Origin: Geomonas ferrireducens
GTDB lineage: Bacteria; Desulfobacterota; Desulfuromonadia; Geobacterales; Geobacteraceae
Assembly: GCF_004917065.1 (NCBI RefSeq)
Contig: NZ_SSYA01000003.1
Span: forward strand, 580,318-644,317
Reading direction: 5' to 3'
DNA: 64,000 bases
In this document: piece after piece, positions 8,526 through 20,345 of the stretch
Position numbering within the stretch: position 1 is the stretch's first letter
How the letters are laid out: every line of letters starts with the position of its first letter
Made by a program: the position numbers and the translations under genes
Notes under the pieces: generated by a model
Databases searched by the model: none
Seen by the model: the letters and a program-made list of their open reading frames with translations, nothing else
Told to the model about the DNA's origin: nothing

Positions 8526-9662
8526 GTGCTCCCCCTTCCGGGATGCCCAAAAAATGGGGTGCCGGGGAGGGGGAGTGCACGCTTTGCAGGCAAAAGGAGA
8601 ACCCCGCTGACCCCGCTCACCCCATGGCGCGCCGCCGTCGCGATTTTTTTCTTCCTTCTCGTCCCCCACACCTCTCCTCCGGCCGAGGCCGCCGGGAGGA
8701 CGGTGACCATTGCCGCGGTCGGCGACATCATGATGGGCACCGACTACCCGACCCCGAGGCTCCCGCCGCGCGGCGGCCGGGACCTCTTCGCCGCGGCCGC
8801 GCCGTTTTTGAAGCGCGCCGACCTCGCCCTCGGAAACCTCGAGGGACCGCTCACCACGGCGCAACTCCCTGGAAAAGAGCCCCTTCCCGGGCGCCGCTAC
8901 CTCTTTCGCACTCCCCCCTCGTACGTTCGCAACCTGAAAGAAGCAGGCTTCTCCATGGTCTCGCTCGCCAACAACCACGCCCGCGACTTCGGGCCGGAGG
9001 GGCTCGTCGAGACGAGGCGCGCCCTCGAGGAGGCGGGGATCCTTTTCTCCAGCAAGAAGGGAGAGGTGGCCCGCTTCGAAGTGCGCGGCGTGAAGGTCGC
9101 CGTGATCTCCCTCTCCTACGGCCCGGCGCCGCGCTCCATCGTCTTCCCGGCACAACCCCTGCAGGAGATCGCCCGCGAGGCGCGGGAGAACGACATCGTC
9201 ATCCTCTCCGTCCACGCCGGCGCCGAGGGGCGCGGGGCGCTGCACGTCTCTCCCGGGATGGAGCGTTTCCTCGACGAGTCGCGCGGCGACCTGGTCGGCT
9301 TCGCCCATGACGCCATCGACCGCGGCGCCGACCTCGTGCTCGCGCACGGACCGCACGTGCCGAGGGGGCTGGAGCTTTACCGCGGCAGGCTGATCGCCTA
9401 CAGCCTCGGCAACTTCGCCACCTGCGGCGGGGTGAGCGTTGCCGGGGAGAGCGGCTACGCCCCGCTCATCACCGCCGAGCTTGCCGCCGACGGCTCCTTC
9501 GTTGCCGGGAGCATCGAGTCGTTTCGGCAGTCTTTCGGCACCGGTCCGCGCCCCGACCCGAAGCGGCGCGCCCTGCGCCTGATGCGCAGGCTCTCGGCCG
9601 AGGATTTTCCGGACTCCCCCATCGTCTTCGGGGAGCGGGGAGCGCTCGGCGTAAGGCGATAA
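8526..9662 (+). CDS. CapA-family (poly-gamma-glutamate capsule type) metallophosphoesterase-like protein
   Basis: About 378 residues from the GTG at 8526. The body shows the CapA pattern: AAVGDIMMGTDYP, ADLALGNLEGPLTT, MVSLANNHARDFG, ENDIVILSVHAGAEG and LVLAHGPHVPRGLELYRGRL, giving metal-site Asp, Asn and His residues. A signal peptide is visible (AAVAIFFFLLVPHTSPPAEA). The start is uncertain: a strong AAAAGGAG at 8592-8599 precedes an in-frame CTG at 8607, which would place the signal peptide at the very N-terminus, whereas GTG 8526 adds 27 poorly conserved-looking residues. The family is linked to surface polymer synthesis; no other capsule genes are nearby, so the substrate is unknown. Confidence 0.8.
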   Translation: MLPLPGCPKNGVPGRGSARFAGKRRTPLTPLTPWRAAVAIFFFLLVPHTSPPAEAAGRTVTIAAVGDIMMGTDYPTPRLPPRGGRDLFAAAAPFLKRADLALGNLEGPLTTAQLPGKEPLPGRRYLFRTPPSYVRNLKEAGFSMVSLANNHARDFGPEGLVETRRALEEAGILFSSKKGEVARFEVRGVKVAVISLSYGPAPRSIVFPAQPLQEIAREARENDIVILSVHAGAEGRGALHVSPGMERFLDESRGDLVGFAHDAIDRGADLVLAHGPHVPRGLELYRGRLIAYSLGNFATCGGVSVAGESGYAPLITAELAADGSFVAGSIESFRQSFGTGPRPDPKRRALRLMRRLSAEDFPDSPIVFGERGALGVRR

Positions 9663-9674
9663 GAAGGAGTTCCC

Positions 9675-10361
9675 ATGTTCCTCATCGTGCAGAACGATCC
9701 CAATTGTCCGGCAGGCATGCTGCACCAGGTCCTGGATGCGGCGCGCGTCCCTTTCCGCACCGTTTGCGCCTTCGCGGGGGACCCGATCCCCGACCCTGCA
9801 GGCCTAACGGCGGCGGTGGTGCTCGGGGGTGAGATGGGTGCGCACGACACGGAGCGGCACCCGCACCTCTCTCGCGTCGTCGCTTTCATGCGGGAGGCCG
9901 TCGCCGCGGGGCTGCCGCTGCTCGGCATCTGCCTCGGCGGACAGCTTCTCTCGCACGCCTGCGGCGGCACGGTGAGTTCCCCATCACCCCACGGGGAACG
10001 CGGCATACACCGCGTCGACCTCAACGCTGCGGGCGCTGCCGACCCACTCTTTGCCGGCGTAACCAATCCCTTCGTCACCTTCCAACTGCACAACGACAGC
10101 TTCACCACACCCCCCGGGGCGACTCTGCTCGCCTCTTCCCCAGCCTGCCCTGCGCAGGCCTTCCGCCTCCCCGGGCGCATCTACGGGGTGCAGTTTCACC
10201 CCGAGGTGGACCGCTCCATCGTGGACCTTTGGGACGGCTTCTTCACCCCGCGCGCCGACCACCTCTCCGGCTTCATCGCCGCAGAAGAGACCTTCAACAC
10301 AGCCTCCCGTACCATCCTCGCCAATTTCGTATCACTCTCGCTCTCCCCTGCACAACCTTGA
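9675..10361 (+). CDS. Class I glutamine amidotransferase-like protein (GuaA-type GATase domain)
   Basis: 228 residues consisting of one class I GATase domain. The nucleophile elbow LLGICLGGQLLSHACGG (catalytic Cys) and VQFHPEVD (catalytic His and Glu) are intact. Such stand-alone proteins hydrolyse glutamine or gamma-glutamyl compounds; no synthetase partner is adjacent, so the acceptor is unknown. An AAGGAG site lies just before the ATG, 12 bp after the CapA-like gene, so the two are probably cotranscribed. A gamma-glutamyl theme (CapA plus GATase) is tempting but is only inference. Confidence 0.85.
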   Translation: MFLIVQNDPNCPAGMLHQVLDAARVPFRTVCAFAGDPIPDPAGLTAAVVLGGEMGAHDTERHPHLSRVVAFMREAVAAGLPLLGICLGGQLLSHACGGTVSSPSPHGERGIHRVDLNAAGAADPLFAGVTNPFVTFQLHNDSFTTPPGATLLASSPACPAQAFRLPGRIYGVQFHPEVDRSIVDLWDGFFTPRADHLSGFIAAEETFNTASRTILANFVSLSLSPAQP

Positions 10362-10478
10362 AATAGCCGACCCTTTATTGTAAAGTTCTAACGTTTGTGC
10401 TCCGGGCATCATTAAAATCGCCCCCTGCCCGGGGGCGCGGCCGTAGATCTTCCTCCGGAGCGCGACCGAGGAGGTGCC

Positions 10479-12913
<2,435 letters not shown>

Positions 12914-12920
<7 letters not shown>

Positions 12921-15047
12921 CCAGGAAGAGCAAGCGCGAAACACCGCTGGTCATGGTGGTGGACGACGACCAGGCGGTGCGTATGCTGGCCCGGGAGGCC
13001 CTGGAGAGTTCCGGGTTCGTCGTGCGCGACGCGGAAACCGGGGAGCAGGCGCTGGGACGAGTTCGCCCTCCACGACCCGGACATCGTGCTCTTGGACGTC
13101 ATGATGCCGGGGATCGACGGCTTCTCGGTCTGCTCCGAGATCAGAAACACCGATGCCGGGCGCGACACCCCGGTGCTCATGATGACGGGGCTGGACGATC
13201 TCGCTTCCATCGATTCAGCCTACGAGGCGGGAGCGACCGACTTCATCACCAAGCCGATCAACTGGCATATCCTGGGCTACCGGGTGAGCTACATGCTGCG
13301 GGCGAGTTCCGCGCTCGAGCAGTTGAGGGAGAGCAGGGCGGGCCTTGCCCACGCACAAAGCCTCGCGCACATAGGAAGCTGGGAATGGGACCTCTCCAGC
13401 GGCGAGATACGCTGCTCCGAGGAGGTGTACAGCATCTGCTGCCTCGACCGGGAGCAAAACCGGATGAACCCGATCCTGGACCTGGTGCACCACCAGGATC
13501 GTGCCTTCGTGCAGAGCTCCCTCGAGGACGCCGTATCAAGGCGCACCCCCGTCAGTTTCGATTACCGCATCCTGATCGAAGGGGGAGAGCGCGTGCTGCA
13601 CGCGGAACTGGCGACGGTTCTCGACGACGCGGGAACCGCCATCTGCCTCACCGGGACCATACAGGACATCACCGAGAGGAAGCGGGCGGAGGAGCAGATT
13701 CGGCTGCTCGCCTACTATGACGCCCTGACCGGGCTCCCCAATCGCCGATTCTTTCAGCAGCAGCTGGAACAGGCGCTCATCTACGCGAACCGCAACGACC
13801 GGATGCTTGCCGTCCTTTTCCTCGACCTGGACCGCTTCAAGCTGGTGAACGACACCCTGGGGCACGGGGTGGGGGACCGTCTGCTGCAGGACGTGGCGGA
13901 CCGCCTTTTGCGCTGTGTGCGCAGAAGCGACTGCCTCGCCCGGGCCGAGCAGGATGAGTGTCCCCCTTCGCTCGTGTCGCGCCTCGGCGGTGACGAGTTC
14001 ACCATCATGCTCTCGGATATCGAGCATTTCCAGGACGTGGCGAAGGTCGCCCGGCGCATCCTCGAGGCGGTCTCGGTTCCCTACTCGCTCGAGGGGCAGG
14101 AGGTCTTCGTCTCCACGAGCATCGGCATCAGCCTCTACCCCTTCGACGCCACCACGGCTAGCGACCTGATAAGGAACGCGGACGGCGCCATGTACCAGGC
14201 GAAGGAGCAGGGGAGAAACGGCTACCAGATCTACGACGAGTCCATGAGCGCGAAGGCGCTGGAGCGGATCATCCTGGAAAGCCAGCTGCACAAGGCGATC
14301 AAGGAGGGAGAGTTCGTCCTCCACTATCAGCCCCAGGTCTCCAACGCCACCGGGGAGGTGGTGGGGCTTGAGGCGCTGGTGCGCTGGAACAGCAGGGAGC
14401 TCGGCATGGTCGAGCCGTCGCGCTTTCTCCCCCTTGCCGAGGAGATCGGACTGATCATCCAGATCGACCAGATCGTCATCGCGGAGGCGTGCCGCCAGCA
14501 CAAGCTCTGGATGGACGCGGGGATGAAGCCGGTGGTCATGGCGGTGAACATCTCCGGGCAGCAGTTCATGAAGAACGAACTCCTGGACGCGGTGACCGCG
14601 GTCCTCAAGGAGACCGGTCTCCCCCCCGAGTTCCTCGAGCTGGAGCTCACCGAGGGGGTGCTCATGGCCCACACCGAGCGGACCGTCCAAACCCTGCATG
14701 CGCTGAAAGGGATGGGGGTGCGCCTCGCCATCGACGACTTCGGCACCGGGTTTTCATCGCTTTCGTACCTGAAGCGCTTTCCCCTCGACGTCCTCAAGAT
14801 CGATCGCGCCTTCATCAAGGACATCATCACCGAGGCGGACGATGCCGCCATCACCCTGGCCACCATCGAGATGGCCCACACCTTGAAACTCCTGGTCATC
14901 GCGGAAGGGGTGGAGACTCGGGCGCAGCTCGATTTCCTGACCGACCACGGCTGCGACATGTACCAGGGATACCTGTTCTGCAAGCCGGTCCCCCCCGAGG
15001 AGATCGCGCGCATGTTTCTCCTGTCTCTCCCCTCCGACCCTGCCTAA
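12914..15047 (+). pseudogene. REC-PAS-GGDEF-EAL response regulator, disrupted by a +1 frameshift
   Basis: The frame opened by ATG 12914 gives the first half of a receiver domain (LVMVVDDDQAVRMLARE) up to ETGEQAL. After the GGG at 13054-13056 it goes out of frame. Removing one G restores ALDEFALHDPDIVLLDVMMP and continues to the stop at 15047, giving a 710-residue protein. Domains in the repaired product: REC 10-125, PAS 145-250, GGDEF 265-430 (RLGGDEF intact), EAL 445-690 (EALVRW, DDFGTGFSSL, LKIDRAFI intact). It would make and degrade c-di-GMP under control of the overlapping hybrid kinase. The lesion is either a genuine mutation or a sequence error. A truncated product from ATG 13086 would lack half of the receiver. 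Confidence 0.85.
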
Positions 15048-15833
<786 letters not shown>

Positions 15834-15883
15834 GCCCTAGCTGACAAGACCAATCCATAACAAAACGATCAATGGAGAGTGTT

Positions 15884-17416
15884 ATGATACGTGACATTAA
15901 AAAGGTTAAGGACGCAGCTACCCCCGCTTCCAGCTGCCTCGCGATGAAACTCGGCAAACTGGCCCTTCTGGGCAGCCTGATGCTCGTACCGGTCCTCGCG
16001 ATCGCCGAGGAGAAGGCCGCCGATTCCGCCACGGCCCCGGCCGCGGCAAGCGCTGTTGCCGCCCCGGCCACGGCACCCGCAGCACCCGCCGCAACACCGG
16101 CCGCTCCCGCAGCCGCAGCCCCTGCAGCCGCCGCACCGAAAAACGTCGACCCGGTCCTCAATACCGGCGACACCGCCTGGATGCTGGTCTCCGCCGCCAT
16201 GGTCCTCTTCATGACCCCCGGCCTGGCCCTTTTCTACGGCGGCATGGTGCGCCAGAAAAACGTCCTCTCCACCATGATGCACTCGCTGGTGGCCATGGGG
16301 ATCGTGGGGGTGCAGTGGGCCATCATAGGTTACTCGCTCGCCTTCGGACCGGACATGGGGCACGGCCTTGTCGGTAACTTCAGCAAGGCGCTGCTTGACG
16401 GGCTGATCACCTTCAAGGACGGCAACGCGGTTTACGCGCTGTTCCAGAACGTCCCGACTGAGCCGGGCGCGATTCCCGAATACGTCTTCGCCATGTACCA
16501 GGCGATGTTCGCCATCATCACCGTGGCCCTCATCTCCGGTGCCCTCGCCGAGAGGATCAAGTTCTCCGCCTACTGCCTCTTCGTCCTCCTCTGGACCACC
16601 CTGGTCTACGACCCGCTGGCGCACTGGGTCTGGATGTCTGACGGCTGGCTCTTCAAGATGGGCGCTCTCGACTTCGCCGGCGGTACCGTCGTTCACCTCT
16701 CCTCCGGTATCTCGGCCCTGGTGGTGCTCGCCTTCCTCGGCAAACGTCACGGCTTCCCGAACGAGCGCATGGCTCCGCACAGCTTGCCGCTTACCCTGCT
16801 TGGCGTCGGCATCCTCTGGTTCGGCTGGTTCGGCTTCAACGCGGGTTCCGCCATCGTCGGTGCGGGGTGCTCCGACGCGGCAGGCGGTCTCGCCGGCCTC
16901 GCCTTCATGACCACCACCATCGCCCCGGCCGCCGCAGGCCTCACCTGGATGATCGCCGAGTGGATTCACGCCGGCAGGCCGTCGGCACTGGGCTTTGGCT
17001 CCGGCGTCGTAGCGGGCCTGGTCGTGATCACCCCCGCAGCCGGTTTCGTTCAGCCGGGTGCCGCCATTCTCATGGGCATCGCAGGCGGCCTGGTCTGCTA
17101 CGGCGGCGTGATGCTGAAGGCGAAACTGAAGTACGACGACTCCCTGGACGCCTTCGGCGTACACGGCGTGGGCGGCACCACCGGCGCCATCCTGACCGGC
17201 GTCTTCGCCACGGTCGGCGCCACCGGGCTCACCTCCGGCAACATGAAGCAGTTCGTCACCCAGCTGATCGCGGTCGGTGCTGCTGCAGCATACGCGGTGG
17301 TGGTGACCTTCGTGATCGCCCTCATCCTCGATAAGACCATCGGCCTGCGCGTCGAGAAGGAAGACGAGATCATGGGCCTCGACCAGACCCAGCACTCCGA
17401 GACCGCTTACAACTAG
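15884..17416 (+). CDS. amtB: Ammonium transporter with signal peptide and Ala/Pro-rich N-terminal extension
   Basis: 510 residues from ATG 15884, chosen because GGAGAG sits 7 bases before it. A signal-peptide-like helix spans about residues 25-43, followed by about 40 residues of Ala/Pro low complexity and then the 11-helix Amt/Rh domain from about residue 90. Channel hallmarks are present: MVLFMTPGLALFYGGMVRQ, the twin-His sites in GGTVVHLSSG and GVHGVGGTTGAI, and WFGWFGFNAGSA. It conducts ammonium across the inner membrane and is gated by the GlnB/GlnK encoded upstream. The Ala/Pro extension would be periplasmic and is longer than in E. coli AmtB. A terminator follows. Confidence 0.95.
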   Translation: MIRDIKKVKDAATPASSCLAMKLGKLALLGSLMLVPVLAIAEEKAADSATAPAAASAVAAPATAPAAPAATPAAPAAAAPAAAAPKNVDPVLNTGDTAWMLVSAAMVLFMTPGLALFYGGMVRQKNVLSTMMHSLVAMGIVGVQWAIIGYSLAFGPDMGHGLVGNFSKALLDGLITFKDGNAVYALFQNVPTEPGAIPEYVFAMYQAMFAIITVALISGALAERIKFSAYCLFVLLWTTLVYDPLAHWVWMSDGWLFKMGALDFAGGTVVHLSSGISALVVLAFLGKRHGFPNERMAPHSLPLTLLGVGILWFGWFGFNAGSAIVGAGCSDAAGGLAGLAFMTTTIAPAAAGLTWMIAEWIHAGRPSALGFGSGVVAGLVVITPAAGFVQPGAAILMGIAGGLVCYGGVMLKAKLKYDDSLDAFGVHGVGGTTGAILTGVFATVGATGLTSGNMKQFVTQLIAVGAAAAYAVVVTFVIALILDKTIGLRVEKEDEIMGLDQTQHSETAYN

Positions 17417-17448
17417 TACCTGCCGGATTCAGCAGCAGTGATTTTGGA

Positions 17449-17473
17449 GGGGGGCGCAAGCCCCCCTTTTTTT
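17449..17473 (+). terminator. Rho-independent terminator after amtB
   Basis: GGGGGGC, loop GCAA, GCCCCCC and a T run. It ends the glnB-amtB transcript about 30 bases after the stop. Confidence 0.85.
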
Positions 17474-17684
17474 GTGCCCGGACCCTCATGGAGGCGAACT
17501 TTAAACGACGTTCCCGAACCTGCAGGGGGAAGGTCAGGGGAGCCGACTCGCGGCGGGGCGGGCTTGGCACTCTGCAACTCTTTTGCACTGTCGCGCCGCC
17601 AAAAAAATGATCTAGCGTTTTGAAATACCGAGATTTCCTGTTACTGTTTTCCAGCCGTAACAGAACGATCTCGGGAGGGCGATT

Positions 17685-18134
17685 ATGGATTCGAGGGACA
17701 TGGTGCTCCGCAAGGAAGGGGACGGCAGTGGGTACTACGAGCGCTGCAGCGCCGAGGCGGGGATCGCTGGGCTTTCCTCCATCTTCAGGATGTTCAGCGA
17801 GGACGAACTGCGTCATGCGGGGGCCCTGCGCGCCCTGAGAGACGGCGGCCGGGTCGATCTGCGCCAATCGGCGACGCTTGAGGGGGCGAGAAGCATCCTG
17901 CGCCGCCTGTCCGAGGAGGAACTCGCACGCTATAGCGGCGACCTCGGGCTTTACCTGAACGCGATGCAGTTCGAGGCCCTTTCCGCACGTGCCTGCGCCG
18001 ATCTCGCGCGTGAGGCGCTGCATCCCTGGGAGCGCGAGCTGTTCCAGACCATGGCCGAGGAGGACGAGATGCACTTCACCCTTCTCGAGGAGATGCGCGA
18101 ACTTTTGGAGGACGGGAGGGAGGATGTCTACTGA
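17685..18134 (+). CDS. Ferritin-like / rubrerythrin-type diiron domain protein
   Basis: 149 residues, mostly helical. YYERCSAEAG and SEDELRHAGALRAL fit the first ExxH-type helix pair of a rubrerythrin-like four-helix bundle. A second pair appears as ERELFQTMAEEDEMHFTLLEE, so a diiron site is plausible. There is no rubredoxin domain. The family protects anaerobes against peroxide or stores iron, but some members have lost activity. GGGAGG precedes the ATG. Its last 11 bases overlap the start of the inositol monophosphatase gene. The middle of the protein (about 45-100) does not resemble the usual spacer closely, so the call is to fold level. Confidence 0.7.
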   Translation: MDSRDMVLRKEGDGSGYYERCSAEAGIAGLSSIFRMFSEDELRHAGALRALRDGGRVDLRQSATLEGARSILRRLSEEELARYSGDLGLYLNAMQFEALSARACADLAREALHPWERELFQTMAEEDEMHFTLLEEMRELLEDGREDVY

Positions 18135-18933
18135 GGGGCTGCAAGCGATGCTCGACACCGCGGTCACCGCGGCGCGCCATGCCGGCAGGCTGCAGAAGGA
18201 GCGGCTTTGGGGTGAGTTCACCTTCGACTTCAAGGGTGAGGTGGATATCGTGACCGAGGTGGACCGCGCCTGCGAGGAACTCATCGTGAGCCGGATCGCT
18301 GCCGCCTTCCCCGGCCACAGCTTCCTCGCCGAGGAGAACCTCTACGACGGCGGCGACCCCGCCTGGCGCTGGGTCATCGATCCCCTGGACGGCACCACCA
18401 ACTACGCGCACGGCTTCCCCTGGTTCTGCGTCTCCATCGCCCTCGAGCACGAAGGAGAACTGGCGCTTGGGGTCATCTACCACTGCATGATGGACGAGCT
18501 CTTCACCGCGGTACGCGGCGGCGGCGCCTTCCTAAACGGCAGGCCGATCCGGGTCTCCTCGCGCAAGCCCCTGCGCCACTCCCTGATCGCGACCGGCTTT
18601 CCCTATGACGTAGCGCGCGGCAACGAGAACAACTTCAGAAACTTCTTCGAGCTGCAACTGGCCGCGCGCGGTGTGCGCCGCGCCGGGGCCGCCGCCCTCG
18701 ATCTCGCCTACGTGGCCGCCGGGAGGCTCGAAGGTTACTGGGAGTGCAAGCTGAAGCCGTGGGACGTGGCGGCGGGGTCGCTTTTGGTCAGGGAGGCGGG
18801 GGGGATGGTAACGAACCACAAGGGGGAGCCGCACAGGATCGGCGACCACCGCATCCTTGCCAGTAACGGGCTCATCCACGAGGAGATCGAAGCGCTCCTG
18901 GAGCGGGCCGAACGGTCGGCGCCGCTTCTTTGA
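18124..18933 (+). CDS. Inositol monophosphatase family protein
   Basis: 269 residues from ATG 18124, which overlaps the 3' end of the ferritin-like gene. The metal-binding motifs of the family are intact: the ESFLAEE-like segment HSFLAEENLYDGG, WVIDPLDGTTNYAHGFPWF, and WDVAAGSLLVREAGG. It hydrolyses inositol-1-phosphate or related sugar/nucleotide phosphates using Mg ions. The SuhB branch also affects ribosome assembly, but I cannot separate these on sequence. The longer frame extending upstream to 17989 lies inside the previous gene and is rejected. A terminator follows. Confidence 0.92.
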   Translation: MSTEGLQAMLDTAVTAARHAGRLQKERLWGEFTFDFKGEVDIVTEVDRACEELIVSRIAAAFPGHSFLAEENLYDGGDPAWRWVIDPLDGTTNYAHGFPWFCVSIALEHEGELALGVIYHCMMDELFTAVRGGGAFLNGRPIRVSSRKPLRHSLIATGFPYDVARGNENNFRNFFELQLAARGVRRAGAAALDLAYVAAGRLEGYWECKLKPWDVAAGSLLVREAGGMVTNHKGEPHRIGDHRILASNGLIHEEIEALLERAERSAPLL

Positions 18934-18954
18934 GCGGCAGTTAGATTTTGGAAA

Positions 18955-18980
18955 GGGCGCTCTTATGAGCGCCTTTTTTT
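18955..18980 (+). terminator. Rho-independent terminator after the inositol monophosphatase gene
   Basis: GGCGCTC, loop TTAT, GAGCGCC and eight T. Confidence 0.85.
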
Positions 18981-19097
18981 TGCTTTGGCGCAAAGGAGTG
19001 CCGGCGCCGGTCGCTTCTTAAAATCCTGTAGGAAAAAACGTGGCGATGTTATATAGTTGTGCAGCTTTTCGCCCACCCTGACAGCCGGAGGATCCTG

Positions 19098-19553
19098 ATG
19101 CTTAACCTGCGCAAGAAAATCCTGGTGGCCATCGACGGCTCGCCGCTCTCGGACAAGGCCGCCGAGGAGGCGGTGCGTTTCGCAGCGGGGATCCCTAGCC
19201 AGTTCAAGAGCAAGGTGTACGGGCTCCTGGTGCTCCCCAACGCGCCGCGCAACACCTTTACCGACTTCGTCCCGGCCCGCCCCATAACGGAGCAGGAGAA
19301 GTGGGGCGAGTTGAAGGAGCGCATCTTCTACGTCGTGGAGAAGATCGCGACGGAACTCGACGTGCCGCTCGAGACGGCCGTCGTCTACGGAGACCCGGCC
19401 GAGGAGTTGATCCGCTTCGCGCAGAAGGAGGAGATCGACGTGATCGTGATCGGGAGCACCGGCAAGGGGTTTTTGAAGCGAAAGCTGCTGGGGAGCGTCT
19501 CCCACAAGGTGGTGCGGGACGCGAAATGCTCGGTCTACGTGGTCAGAGGGTAG
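19098..19553 (+). CDS. Universal stress protein (UspA family)
   Basis: 151 residues from ATG 19098, preceded by GGAGG. The start KKILVAIDGSPLSDKAAEEA is the beta1 nucleotide loop, and the ATP-binding Usp signature GSTGKGFLKRKLLGSVSHKV near the C-terminus is intact, so it probably belongs to the ATP-binding class. Usp proteins dimerise and accumulate in stress or starvation; specific targets are rarely known. It is a single gene. Its last 11 bases overlap the convergent TIM-barrel gene. Confidence 0.9.
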   Translation: MLNLRKKILVAIDGSPLSDKAAEEAVRFAAGIPSQFKSKVYGLLVLPNAPRNTFTDFVPARPITEQEKWGELKERIFYVVEKIATELDVPLETAVVYGDPAEELIRFAQKEEIDVIVIGSTGKGFLKRKLLGSVSHKVVRDAKCSVYVVRG

Positions 19554-20337
19554 CCTTGTCGGTCTCCTGCCTGAGATAGGCGAGGATCTCCTTCAGGCTT
19601 TCGATGATGATCTGCTCCCCCTTGGGAAACTCGTGGGGGGAGAGCTCCAGGGTCAGGATGTCGTTGTACTCGGTATTGCGCAGGTGGTTCAAAAAGCGGG
19701 TGAGCGGCAGGATGCCGTGTCCCGGCAACAGGTGCTGCCTGCCGTGGCCGTAGTCCGAGAAGTGGATGTTGCGGATCCGTCCGCTGTTGTAGCAGAGGTA
19801 GAAGTCGTTGATGAAGTTGGCCCGTCCGCTCCCCATGTGGGTGCAGTCGAAGGTGAGAAAGAGGTTCCTCTCGTGCAGGAACTCGATCAGCTTCTGGGTC
19901 TCCGAAAGGATGTAACCGTTGATCCGGTACTTTCCGGTCCACGGCATGTTCTCCAGGGTGAGCGTCACCTGGTCCCCCCCCACCTCCTGCTGAAAGTCCT
20001 GCATGCGGTAAAGCCAGCGCCAGTAGGCGAACTCGCACCCCATCCATGACGGCGGGTGGAAATTCACCAGCCCTATGCCGCATTCCGCGGCGATCTCCAC
20101 GCAACGTTTCAATGAGTCGACCGGACTTCCCCAGCCGTCCAGCTGCAGGAAGGGGGCATGGATGGAGAAGATCGGCATGATCTCCGCGAGTTCCCTCACC
20201 AGGCGGCGCGAGTTCACCTTCTGGAACTCCTGGTTGATCACCAGTTCCATGCCGTCGAACCCGGCCTCCCTCGCCATGGCGAACGCCTTGGGGAGCGGGA
20301 AGATGAAGAGCGTTCCTGCGGAGATGGAAATCCTCAT
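19543..20337 (-). CDS. Sugar phosphate isomerase/epimerase-like TIM-barrel protein
   Basis: 264 residues beginning MRISISAGTLFIFPLPKAFA. A longer frame begins at 20514 but lies inside the upstream gene. It shows the AP-endonuclease-2/xylose-isomerase-like barrel: MELVINQEF, IFSIHAPFLQLDGWG, LVNFHPPSW, VTLTLENMPW, LFLTFDCTHMGSG, RNIHFSDYGHG and ILTLELSPHEF. The Glu, His and Asp residues at strand ends are suitable for divalent metal binding. The substrate is unknown. It starts 8 bp after the stop of the DUF294-like gene, so it is probably the last gene of that operon. Confidence 0.82.
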   Translation of the reverse strand: MRISISAGTLFIFPLPKAFAMAREAGFDGMELVINQEFQKVNSRRLVRELAEIMPIFSIHAPFLQLDGWGSPVDSLKRCVEIAAECGIGLVNFHPPSWMGCEFAYWRWLYRMQDFQQEVGGDQVTLTLENMPWTGKYRINGYILSETQKLIEFLHERNLFLTFDCTHMGSGRANFINDFYLCYNSGRIRNIHFSDYGHGRQHLLPGHGILPLTRFLNHLRNTEYNDILTLELSPHEFPKGEQIIIESLKEILAYLRQETDKATL

Positions 20338-20345
20338 GCCCGGTC

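Noticed and set aside
13054-13056. Programmed ribosomal frameshift or phase-variable tract in the GGDEF-EAL gene
   Set aside because: A run of only three G is too short for slippage, and no slippery heptamer or downstream structure is evident; mutation or read error is simpler.
15869-17395. Minus-strand frame of 508 codons opposite amtB
   Set aside because: Compositional shadow of the amtB codons; no family resemblance.
17564-17580. Sigma-54 promoter before the ferritin-like gene
   Set aside because: TTGGCAC gives a good -24, but the -12 position holds CAAC instead of TTGC; a TTTTGCA lies too far downstream.
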